Counted from the stretch's first letter, positions 1-5,068 are shown. The stretch is 7,758 nucleotides of DNA from Acidimicrobiia bacterium (GCA_030599515.1 JAUVNV010000118.1:1-7758); one strand, 5' to 3'. The notes: a model not told the origin generated them from the letters alone. Made by a program: numbers and translations.

Positions 1-202
1 CGGTGAGCGACACTGCGGTCCCCGGTGAACCGTCGTCGACGATCGAGGCTGACGGGCCGAACGGCGCACCGATGTCGGTGAGGGCCGATCCCACCTCTTG
101 CATCCACTCGGCCCACTTCGCCATGACGGCCTGCATCTCCTCCTGGGTCATCTCCGACATGTCTGTAGCGTCGCCTTTGTACACGATCATGAACTGTGTC
201 AT
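1..202 (-). CDS. YCII/DGPF-domain protein, N-terminal part (cut by window edge)
   Basis: The frame starts at ATG 202-200 and runs off the left edge after 67 codons. The protein begins MTQFMIVYKGD, then has MSEMTQEEMQAVMAKWAEWM and a segment reading LTDIGAPFGPSASIVDDG. This order (a short beta strand with a hydrophobic 'FMIVYKG', an acidic helix ending in W..WM, then a glycine/proline turn) is typical of YCII-related/DGPF proteins, small cytoplasmic dimers of the ferredoxin-like fold. Some relatives are annotated as PhnB-like or sit beside ECF sigma factors, but their biochemical role is mostly unknown. A strong ribosome binding site, GGGGAGGGAG, lies at 216-207, four bases before the start, which settles the start choice. 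The gene is divergent from the RDD gene. The C-terminal half is missing, so the family call rests on the N-terminus alone. Confidence 0.75.
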   Translation of the reverse strand, partial: MTQFMIVYKGDATDMSEMTQEEMQAVMAKWAEWMQEVGSALTDIGAPFGPSASIVDDGSPGTAVSLT

Positions 203-381
203 TGCGCTCCCTCCCCGGTAGCTCGGACCACTCCGACTCTACGCGGGCAGCACGGTGGTGACCAGGGATATTTCGGCACGACTCGAGACGAGCATCGGGC
301 CGTCGACTTCCGCGGTGGGCCGATGCCGGCGGGTCGCTATCGTCGCCAGGGCAAAGACCCGACCAGAGGGAGTCAGTCGCG
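203..381. promoter_or_regulatory. Divergent intergenic region between the YCII-type and RDD genes
   Basis: These 179 bases separate two divergent genes and should hold both promoters. A possible -10 box for the minus-strand gene is TAGAGT at 241-236, about 33 bases before its start, but I see no convincing -35. The ribosome binding site of the plus-strand gene is AGAGGGAG at 365-372, nine bases before GTG 382. A weak inverted repeat, CGGGTC at 330-335 with GACCCG at 356-361, lies just upstream of it. I see no open frame here with coding character. Confidence 0.3.
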
Positions 382-840
382 GTGGATCGGGAAGACAGAT
401 CTGTTGAGAGCTCCGAGCTGAGCATCGGTGCGAGTCTCAAGCGACGGGCCGTCGCTCGCATCATCGACTCCTTGCTGATCGGCATCGTCATCGTCTACGC
501 GATGCCGATAGCCGGCTTCTCGGAAGGGTTCACGACGAGCGTCCTCGCCGTGGCGATCGTCACGGCGTACTTCACCCTGACGGAGTCGCACGCCGGGCGG
601 ACGATCGGCAAGATGGCCCTGGGGCTCAGGACCGTGGGTCCGGATGGAGGCAACCCGTCGCTTGAGATGGCGTTCCGCCGCAACATCTGGTACTTGCTGG
701 GCCTCCTCCCGTACATCGGTGGGTTGGCCGAGATCGCCGCGGTGATCTACGTTGCGGTGACGATCAGCAGGTCGCCGACGAACACCGGGTGGCACGACAC
801 GTTCGCTCCCGGGACCCGTGTGGTATCGAGTGGGCACTGA
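382..840 (+). CDS. RDD family membrane protein
   Basis: This 152-residue protein has the signature of the RDD family. The N-terminal motif KRRAVARIIDSLL (residues 20-32) leads into helix 1 (about 27-45). Helix 2 lies at about 52-67 and is followed by GRTIGKMALGLRTV (72-85), and helix 3 spans about 102-128. The closing GWHDTFAPGTRVV (136-148) matches the usual 'HD..AGT.V' end of the family. RDD proteins are small polytopic inner-membrane proteins. A few have been linked to ion exchange or stress, but most have no assigned role. The start is GTG 382, chosen because AGAGGGAG at 365-372 is well placed. The next gene starts six bases after this stop, so the two are probably co-transcribed. I am confident of the family but not of the function. 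Confidence 0.85.
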   Translation: MDREDRSVESSELSIGASLKRRAVARIIDSLLIGIVIVYAMPIAGFSEGFTTSVLAVAIVTAYFTLTESHAGRTIGKMALGLRTVGPDGGNPSLEMAFRRNIWYLLGLLPYIGGLAEIAAVIYVAVTISRSPTNTGWHDTFAPGTRVVSSGH

Positions 841-846
841 TCGCTG

Positions 847-1374
847 ATGCCGCGACGCGAGAGGCTGCACCGGTTCGTCGACTTCTGGTGGCTGTGGGCG
901 ATCGCCGCGCTGGCAGCCGGGGCCGTCACCACTGCCGCGGCTCAGGGCTTCCCGATCGTTGAGCTCGAATTCGCAGGGACGGCGGAGCGGGCCGACGACG
1001 TGGTGCGGGGCATCGATCTCGGCGTTGTTCGGGTGACGATCCTGTGGGACTTCCTCTTCATCTTCTTCTACGCCCCGGCGTTGTTCTTCGGATCCCTGTG
1101 GGCGAGACGCCAGTTCGGAGGCGACTTCGGTCGGAAGGCCGGAACGGTGATCGCGGCCGGTGGCCTCGTTGCGGGAGCGCTGGACTTGGTCGAGAACGTG
1201 GCGATGCTCGCCTACCTCCGTGACCCGAGTGGCTGGGGCGGCTGGAATCCGCTGGCTGCGGCCATGGCGATCCCGAAATTCGTCCTCGCCCTCGTGGGCG
1301 TTGTCTACATCCTCCTCGGCATCGTCCTTGCCATCGGACGGAGGTTCACTCGGGGCCGACCAGGAGTGGAATAG
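847..1374 (+). CDS. Four-helix membrane protein of unknown function
   Basis: I do not recognise a named family for this 175-residue protein. Hydrophobic segments lie at about 14-33, 63-85, 98-123 and 138-164, with basic ends (MPRRERLHR at the start, GRRFTRGR at the end) that favour both termini in the cytoplasm. Likely conserved features are FAGTAERADDVV in the first outer loop (42-53), the polar-in-membrane motif WDFLFIFFYA (67-76), and LDLVENVAMLAYL (112-124), where Asp, Glu and Asn sit in a hydrophobic helix. The pattern 'D..EN' within a helix suggests a bound ion or a buried helix contact, but that is inference. The ATG lies six bases after the RDD stop with only a weak ribosome binding site, consistent with translational coupling. 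The downstream neighbour is convergent. Confidence 0.75.
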   Translation: MPRRERLHRFVDFWWLWAIAALAAGAVTTAAAQGFPIVELEFAGTAERADDVVRGIDLGVVRVTILWDFLFIFFYAPALFFGSLWARRQFGGDFGRKAGTVIAAGGLVAGALDLVENVAMLAYLRDPSGWGGWNPLAAAMAIPKFVLALVGVVYILLGIVLAIGRRFTRGRPGVE

Positions 1375-1432
1375 CGGGCCGGCGGAAGCCAGTGATCCAA
1401 GATATCGACTCCGTGCGCGCAAGCGCCCACGC

Positions 1433-2167
1433 CTACGTTGGTGTCTCGGATCCTGTGAACGGCGCCATCGGTGATCGAAGGATTCGCCGATCGGAGGTCA
1501 CCGCGACGAGTTCGTAATCGGGAAAGCCGCCGAGCCAGGCGATGTCCCGGAGACCGGCGGCGAAGACCGCCGTCGCCAGGGCGTCGGCGATCCCGAGGTC
1601 GGGGCCGACGATCGACACGCTTGCGAGGTCCTCCTCTCGATTGCGCACGCCCCAGATGTGGGCACCTCTCTCATACCGGCCGGAAGTGGCGATAGCGCTG
1701 TCCCGTAACTCCACCGTGCCGAGCGTCGCATCGGCATCGAGGGGATCCCGTATCCCGATGTGCCACGCGTCTGCTCCGGACGGTGAACCGCGGGCGATGA
1801 TGTCGCCACCCGCCGACACCAGAAACGAGTCGATCCCGGCCTCGGTGAGGATCCCGGCACCTGCCGCGACCGCCCAGCCTTTCACATAGGCCGATGGGTC
1901 AAGGCCGCCGTCCGGTCTGTGGTCGAACGCTTCTCCGGTGTCGCGTCGCAGCATCTCACAAGTAGCGAGGACGTCGCGAACCGTTGCATCGGCGTCATCG
2001 ATCGAGAGGTCGCCACGAGCGATCCGGGAGATCTCGCTGTCGTGCCGGAAAACACTGAACGTGTCCTCGACCCGGTGCAGCAACGCCACGGCTTCGTCGA
2101 GAGCGCTCGGAGGGAAGAAGGGGTCGCGGATGTCGAACAGCACTGCCGTCCCCATGACGTGTTCCAC
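1433..2167 (-). CDS. apbE: ApbE-family FAD:protein FMN transferase
   Basis: ApbE enzymes move FMN from FAD onto a Thr or Ser of a target protein, using Mg2+. Numbered from GTG 2167 (244 residues), the family marks are VMGT (4-7), FSVFRHDSEISRI (37-49), DPSAYVKGWAV (90-100), VSAGGDI (117-123), TSGRYERG (161-168), HIWGVR (170-175) and DALATAVFAAG (195-205), which holds the Asp and Thr expected at the metal site. The protein is shorter than the roughly 300-350 residues of proteobacterial ApbE and shows no signal peptide. The frame stays open back to GTG 2245, but that start would overlap the upstream gene by 55 bases. I prefer GTG 2167 because 'TRVEHVMGT' is near the N-terminus in actinobacterial members. 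Neither start has a good ribosome binding site, so coupling to the upstream FMN-binding gene, whose stop is 23 bases away, is likely. That gene is the obvious substrate. Confidence 0.9.
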   Translation of the reverse strand: MEHVMGTAVLFDIRDPFFPPSALDEAVALLHRVEDTFSVFRHDSEISRIARGDLSIDDADATVRDVLATCEMLRRDTGEAFDHRPDGGLDPSAYVKGWAVAAGAGILTEAGIDSFLVSAGGDIIARGSPSGADAWHIGIRDPLDADATLGTVELRDSAIATSGRYERGAHIWGVRNREEDLASVSIVGPDLGIADALATAVFAAGLRDIAWLGGFPDYELVAVTSDRRILRSPMAPFTGSETPT

Positions 2168-2190
2168 ACGGGTCGGTTGGGGGAGGTCGA

Positions 2191-2685
2191 TCAGATCCCC
2201 GCTTCGTCCATGGCCGACCGGACCGATGCCGTGTAGGCACCCCACGTGACCGTCGCTCCCGAGATGGCATCGATGTCCGCGCTCTGGGTGCTGATCACGT
2301 CCTCCTCATAGAGAGGGATCACGTAGTCGTTGATCTGTCGGGACTTCCGATCGTGCGGTTCAGCGATCGTGATGATGTCCACCATCTCGCCGTTCTCGAT
2401 GATGATCTCTACCTGGAACGGTCCGAACTCGGTGGGGACGCTGGCCCCGATCACGGAACCGTTCGACGATCCCGCGATCGTGGTGCTGGTCGATAGTGGC
2501 GGCTCTCCAGCGGTGGTGGGCACAACGATCGGGAGTGGTTGACCGGCGGTGGTTGACGGTTCGGCGGCCGCCGGCAGAGCGACCGTCGCGTCGCCGGCGA
2601 CGGCTGTGATCAGACCGGTATCCGGGTTGAACAGCAGCAGTATTCCGAGAACGAGAAGGCCGATGAGGCTGAGGGTGCGTTTCAT
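2191..2685 (-). CDS. Signal-anchored FMN-binding (FMN_bind) domain protein
   Basis: This 164-residue protein has three parts. Residues 1-20 are a basic start plus a hydrophobic stretch (MKRTLSLIGLLVLGILLLFN), a signal anchor or signal peptide. Residues 35-75 form a Pro/Thr/Ser/Ala linker with 'PTTAG' and 'STSTT', typical of an exported spacer. Residues 77-164 form an FMN-binding domain: SVIGASVPTEFGPFQVEIII, then ENGEMVDIITI, and finally DAISGATVTWGAYTASVRSAM. The SGAT motif at 142-145 is the flavinylation site, where Thr145 would carry FMN through a phosphoester bond made by ApbE. The domain should sit outside the membrane as a one- or two-electron carrier. The apbE gene follows 23 bases downstream, and a heme-type membrane protein is divergent. 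ATG 2685 is the natural start because it gives the full signal sequence, although its ribosome binding site is weak. Confidence 0.9.
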   Translation of the reverse strand: MKRTLSLIGLLVLGILLLFNPDTGLITAVAGDATVALPAAAEPSTTAGQPLPIVVPTTAGEPPLSTSTTIAGSSNGSVIGASVPTEFGPFQVEIIIENGEMVDIITIAEPHDRKSRQINDYVIPLYEEDVISTQSADIDAISGATVTWGAYTASVRSAMDEAGI

Positions 2686-2708
2686 AACTCACTGAATCGG
2701 TTTACGGA

Positions 2709-2787
2709 AGTATCCATCGAGAACATGAGGACAGGATGAGAGCGGTCTCCAAGAAGTATGAGAACGCGTTCCGTCCATTCTCATGAG
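2709..2787. promoter_or_regulatory. Phased ATGAG repeats in the divergent promoter region
   Basis: The pentamer ATGAG occurs at 2725-2729, 2736-2740, 2758-2762 and 2783-2787. The first three start 11 and 22 bases apart, one and two helical turns. Read on the minus strand, CTCAT N6 CTCAT ends about 10 bases before GATACT (2714-2709), a possible -10 box for the FMN-binding gene, so the repeats would lie over its -35 region. This is the layout of activator sites of OmpR/PhoB-type regulators. In addition, ATGAGAA (2758-2764) and TTCTCAT (2778-2784) form a perfect 7-bp inverted repeat, and CTCATGAG at 2780-2787 is a palindrome. No regulator gene of that type is in the window, so the binding protein is unknown. 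Confidence 0.4.
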
Positions 2788-2849
2788 TCTCTCACCCTTC
2801 AGCCAGGTTCTTCACATCTTCGAGTGCTTGCATCTCGACGAAGTACCTC

Positions 2850-2857
2850 GGAGGGGG
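2850..2857 (+). promoter_or_regulatory. Ribosome binding site deciding the start of the heme-type membrane gene
   Basis: GGAGGGGG lies just upstream of two adjacent start codons, GTG 2859 and ATG 2862. The GGAGG core ends seven bases before the ATG but only four before the GTG, so ATG 2862 is preferred. Confidence 0.7.
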
Positions 2858-2861
2858 CGTG

Positions 2862-3392
2862 ATGAAGACGATGGACTCCACAATCCAGGTGAGGCGGTCG
2901 GGTGAACGGTCGCCGACCCGTCCAAACCGCACGCTGCGGCTATTCGCCGTCGACGCGTCCCTCTTCGCTCTGTTCATCGTTGTCGTCAACGTGCCTCTGA
3001 CCGGTCTCGCCATCCATGAGTGGCTCGGCATCGTGATCGCGATCGGGATGGTCGCGCACATCCTCCAGCACGCCAACTGGGTGGTCACGACCACACGGCG
3101 CCTGCTGTCGGCAACCTCGCTGCAGAATCGCGTCAACTACCTGCTGGTGGTGGGCATCTTCATCGGCTTCGTCTCGATCATCGCTTCCGGGCTTCTCATC
3201 TCAGAGGTGGCACTTCCGTGGATCGGGGTGACGCCCCCCGGTGCGCCGTTCATGCTCTGGCTCCATCTCGCATCCGTTGGATGGGTGATCTGGCTTACGA
3301 CGATCCACCTTGCCGTCAACTGGCGCTGGATCGCAAGTGCGTCCGACCGGCTCATCTTCAAACGGTTCGCACGGTCGGGGGGCACACGGTGA
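2862..3392 (+). CDS. DUF4405/cytochrome b561-like membrane protein, probable heme b electron carrier
   Basis: This 176-residue protein has four hydrophobic segments at about 27-50, 54-76, 92-113 and 130-152, with histidines placed as heme ligands. They are H52 (IHEWLG), H66 and H70 (AHILQHANW), H135 (LWLHLASVGW) and H149 (TIHLAVNWRW). The 'HEWLG...H...H..W' and 'H..........HL..NW' spacing matches DUF4405-type and related b-type membrane cytochromes, which could hold one or two bis-His hemes and carry electrons across the membrane. The basic N-terminal tail (residues 10-27) is probably cytoplasmic. It is divergent from the FMN-binding/apbE unit, and such cytochromes are known to co-occur with flavinylated proteins, so it may reduce or oxidise the exported flavin domain. 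Its stop overlaps the GTG of the next gene. A role in quinol oxidation is inference. Confidence 0.78.
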   Translation: MKTMDSTIQVRRSGERSPTRPNRTLRLFAVDASLFALFIVVVNVPLTGLAIHEWLGIVIAIGMVAHILQHANWVVTTTRRLLSATSLQNRVNYLLVVGIFIGFVSIIASGLLISEVALPWIGVTPPGAPFMLWLHLASVGWVIWLTTIHLAVNWRWIASASDRLIFKRFARSGGTR

Positions 3393-3772
3393 AGACGACA
3401 CAGCGGACCCTGACCATCCTGATCCTCGCGTTCGGTGTTCTCCTGGTGTGGGCCTTGATCACAAAGACTCCCTGGGCGGGAACCGTTGATCCGCTCACGG
3501 CGGGAAGCGCCTACACACATCCGATCGAGCCGCTCCGCGACATCGCGGGGGCGCTCCTCGTGGCGATTCCGGCGGTACTGCTCATCCGCTCGGGGTGGTC
3601 GTGGTTCGCACGGGTGATCCTCGGCCGTGAAACGCAGCAACGCGTGCGGGTCCAACGAACTGCAGATTCGACCCGCTCCCCTCACCATGTCGAAGCCGGC
3701 GAGTCGAATCGCGGCGGGTTGCAGACGTCTTCGGTCCCGAGACCAATGATGTCGCCCGGCCGGCGACGGTGA
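3389..3772 (+). CDS. Small two-helix membrane protein coupled to the cytochrome-like gene
   Basis: I do not recognise this 127-residue protein. GTG 3389 overlaps the TGA of the previous gene in the form GTGA, and a G-run at 3377-3382 lies six bases upstream. Both favour this start and translational coupling. Helix 1 spans about 6-25, followed by an outer loop (26-50, TKTPWAGTVDPLTAGSAYTH). Helix 2 spans about 51-74 (IAGALLVAIPAVLLIRSGWSWF). The rest is a long polar, Arg- and Ser-rich tail that looks poorly structured. A member of this kind beside a DUF4405-like protein could be an accessory subunit, with His44 at the membrane edge, but that is inference. The last 45 codons or so may be recent read-through sequence, since the DNA there (IR GATTCGAC/GTCGAATC at 3665-3710) leads straight into gene debris. 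Confidence 0.65.
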   Translation: MKTTQRTLTILILAFGVLLVWALITKTPWAGTVDPLTAGSAYTHPIEPLRDIAGALLVAIPAVLLIRSGWSWFARVILGRETQQRVRVQRTADSTRSPHHVEAGESNRGGLQTSSVPRPMMSPGRRR

Positions 3773-3808
3773 ACATCCACCACGTCCACGACGCTGTTCG
3801 GGACACTG

Positions 3809-4054
3809 TCATCCGAGCCTGATAAGCCCGCGTTCGACTCCCGCGGTGACCGCTGCGGTTCGGGTGTCGACGTCGAGTTTCGTGAAGATGTGGACCAGGT
3901 GGGTCTTGACGGTCGCCTCACTCACGTGGAGACGGTTCGCGATCTCGCGGTTGGAGACGCCTTCGGCGAGGATCTCGAGGACCTCGAGTTCCCGCGGGCT
4001 CAGCGCGCCGTGATCGGGCCATCGGACCCGCTCGACGGGACGAGGACCGGAGAG
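3809..4054 (-). pseudogene. Remnant of a NarL/LuxR-type response regulator (HTH domain only)
   Basis: The frame reads LSPRELEVLEILAEG, SNREIANRLHVSEATVKTH and LVHIFTKLDVDTRTAAVT, then ends GLIRLG and TGA at 3811-3809. This is a textbook GerE/LuxR helix-turn-helix, including the recognition helix SEATVKTHL and the KL.V..R dimer region. It normally forms the C-terminus of a roughly 210-residue response regulator. Here the frame is closed upstream by TGA at 4057-4055. Between that stop and the HTH there is no ATG, GTG or TTG, and I see no receiver-domain sequence (DDH, D, T, K pattern) upstream in any frame. The receiver half and start are therefore missing, and the piece is most likely a truncated leftover. 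A rare CTG start just before SPREL cannot be excluded. The HTH itself carries no frameshift, so the loss may be recent. Confidence 0.75.
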
Positions 4055-4082
4055 TCACTGATTCGGCCTGACCGATGTGTCC

Positions 4083-4095
4083 GGGCCGTCGGCCC
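4083..4095. repeat. Short GC-rich hairpin
   Basis: GGGCC at 4083-4087 and GGCCC at 4091-4095 form a 5-bp stem with a GTC loop. It lies between the broken regulator and the large inverted repeat. On its own it is a minor structure that could occur by chance in DNA of this base composition. Confidence 0.3.
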
Positions 4096-4100
4096 ACGAT

Positions 4101-4145
4101 CGTTTGTGCCTACAACCACCTGTGGTGTGGTCGTAGGCACGAACG
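4101..4145. repeat. 45-bp imperfect inverted repeat (19-bp arms)
   Basis: The left arm at 4101-4119 (CGTTTGTGCCTACAACCAC) and the right arm at 4127-4145 (GTGGTCGTAGGCACGAACG) pair over 19 positions with two mismatches, around a 7-base loop. One of the mismatches is a G-T wobble. The structure sits exactly between the two truncated genes. It has no T-run on either strand, so it is not a classical intrinsic terminator. It could be a leftover of a mobile element, a REP-like element, a bidirectional terminator or a regulator site. A recent origin is suggested by the near-perfect pairing. Confidence 0.75.
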
Positions 4146-4152
4146 TCGCGCG

Positions 4153-4482
4153 ATGGTGCCGGGCGTGTCGGCCGCTCCCGGGGATCTCGACCGTGTCGTC
4201 ATTGGATACGAGGACGCTCTCGACGAACTCACCGCGAACGAGAAGCGGGAGTTCTTCGCCGAACTGGACGCGTCGGTCGATGGGAAACTGGTGGAGATCA
4301 CCGAACGAGCACAGTACGACGCGATGAACGGGGCGCTGCTCACCCTCGGCGTGTTCGTGTTGCTCGCCCTCATCGCCGCCCTGTTCCTTCCGAAGGGAAA
4401 GTCTGCCGACAAGCAGCATCCGCCGGATCCGGTGAAGCGGCGCTTCGACAAGCGCTCCCCGTATCCGGAACGGGGGACGTGA
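4153..4482 (+). CDS. Short one-helix membrane protein, possibly a C-terminal remnant of an MFS transporter
   Basis: Starting at ATG 4153 this is 109 residues. Residues 10-58 form an acidic amphipathic part (YEDALDELTANEKREFFAEL, then VDGKLVEITERAQYDAM). One membrane helix spans 61-80 (ALLTLGVFVLLALIAALFLP), followed by a charged tail. The pattern of an outer loop, then 'A...F......LA..ALFLP', then a basic tail resembles the last loop and last helix of DHA2-type MFS drug exporters of actinobacteria. That would make this the end of a gene whose first eleven helices or so are gone. No ribosome binding site precedes ATG 4153, and the frame extends back to ATG 4075 through sequence that includes the hairpin and does not look coding. 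It may be a pseudogene, or a real small protein read by another route. The stop lies inside a terminator-like hairpin. Confidence 0.5.
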   Translation: MVPGVSAAPGDLDRVVIGYEDALDELTANEKREFFAELDASVDGKLVEITERAQYDAMNGALLTLGVFVLLALIAALFLPKGKSADKQHPPDPVKRRFDKRSPYPERGT

Positions 4483-4495
4483 CCTCGTCCCCCGT
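4470..4495. terminator. Hairpin between convergent genes, overlapping a stop codon
   Basis: ACGGGGGACG (4470-4479) and CGTCCCCCGT (4486-4495) form a perfect 10-bp GC-rich stem around the loop TGACCT, whose TGA is the stop of the 109-residue protein. It also begins ten bases beyond the stop of Uma2 copy 1 on the other strand, so it can serve both convergent genes. No T-run follows on either side, as is usual for actinobacterial hairpin terminators. Confidence 0.55.
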
Positions 4496-4504
4496 CGGGC
4501 TGGT

Positions 4505-5056
4505 CTATACCAGCAGGTTGTTGGGTGCGAACTCGACGGTCATCGGTCCGGCGTCGAGGGTGGCTTCGGTGTCGCCGCGGAAGCGTCCGGCCTCGACGAA
4601 GACGCCATCGCGCAGTTCGTACGTCACGATCTCGGGCCCGGTCTCGTCGAGGTCGACGATCCAGTAGCGGGGGAGACCTGCGTCGGCGTACTTGCGGAAC
4701 TTGCGGATCAGATCGGCCCCTCTGTCTGTAGACAGGACTTCGACGGCGAGATGTGGGGTCGCCGTGAGGCGGAGTGTCTCTCCGGTGTCGTCAAAGACCA
4801 TGACATCGGGGATGAACTCATCGGCGTCAGGCTTCCACCCTGCTCCAAACGTGACGCGGGTTCCGTCGGGGGCGGCCTCCATCAGGAGCCGGGCGAGGCG
4901 AAGCGTCACCTCTTGATGAGGAATAGTCGGTGCGGCGCTCATGACGAGCGTTCCGTCGATGTATTCGCCGCGCACATCGTCGTCGAGAGCTTCGTACTCC
5001 TCCCAGGACATGGGTGTTCGATCGACGTATTCGGTCGTTGGCATTGCAGCATTCAC
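4505..5056 (-). CDS. Uma2 family restriction-endonuclease-like protein, copy 1
   Basis: This 183-residue protein is a full-length member of the Uma2 family (DUF820), which has a PD-(D/E)xK nuclease fold. Residues of the presumed active centre are GEYIDG (30-35, E31), P83-D84 in FIPDVMVF, E106 in VEVLS, and K119/K122 in RKFRKYADAGLPRYWIVDLDE. The last stretch is the family's usual closing strand. The start is GTG 5056: GGAGGGGG at 5068-5061 is correctly spaced, and the paralogue at the right end of the window begins with the same codons (GTG AAT GCT GCA ATG). The frame reaches further up to 5179 but without coding character. Uma2 proteins occur in many copies in cyanobacteria and some actinobacteria, and their substrate is unknown. 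The upstream neighbour, a 638-residue protein, is divergent. The stop is TAG at 4507-4505. Confidence 0.9.
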   Translation of the reverse strand: MNAAMPTTEYVDRTPMSWEEYEALDDDVRGEYIDGTLVMSAAPTIPHQEVTLRLARLLMEAAPDGTRVTFGAGWKPDADEFIPDVMVFDDTGETLRLTATPHLAVEVLSTDRGADLIRKFRKYADAGLPRYWIVDLDETGPEIVTYELRDGVFVEAGRFRGDTEATLDAGPMTVEFAPNNLLV

Positions 5057-5057
5057 G
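4505..5057. repeat. Direct repeat, left copy (Uma2 gene)
   Basis: The segment is repeated in the same orientation at 7206-7758 with an offset of exactly 2701 bases and no net indel. The longest identical stretch I found is 43 bases, at 4564-4606 and 7265-7307. The copies are also identical at 5040-5057 and 7741-7758. Similarity drops sharply at 4817-4939 (7518-7640). Confidence 0.85.
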
Positions 5058-5060
5058 GTA

Positions 5061-5068
5061 CCCCCTCC
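5061..5068 (-). promoter_or_regulatory. Ribosome binding site of Uma2 copy 1
   Basis: Read on the minus strand, GGAGGGGG lies with its GGAGG core seven bases before GTG 5056. This places the start at the GTG rather than at the in-frame ATG 5044 or the upstream ATG 5179. Confidence 0.7.

Noticed and set aside
373..1422. 349-residue minus-strand open frame across the RDD and four-helix genes
   Set aside because: It is rich in Arg, Asp, Glu and His with no domain pattern and is fully antisense to two genes with clear membrane-protein signatures. It is a GC-rich shadow frame.
1375..1432. Possible terminator hairpin between the convergent four-helix gene and apbE
   Set aside because: Only a 3-bp GCG stem within GTGCGCGCAAGCGCCCAC could be drawn, with no T-run, which is too weak to call.
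3665..3710. Inverted repeat GATTCGAC/GTCGAATC resembling a tRNA T-loop
   Set aside because: No T-arm stem, anticodon arm or acceptor stem can be drawn around it on either strand, so it is not a tRNA or a tRNA-derived attachment site that I can support.
4075..4152. Upstream ATG start (4075) for the 109-residue protein
   Set aside because: The added 26 residues are Cys-, Arg- and His-rich, run through the inverted repeat, and have no ribosome binding site. They do not look like protein sequence.
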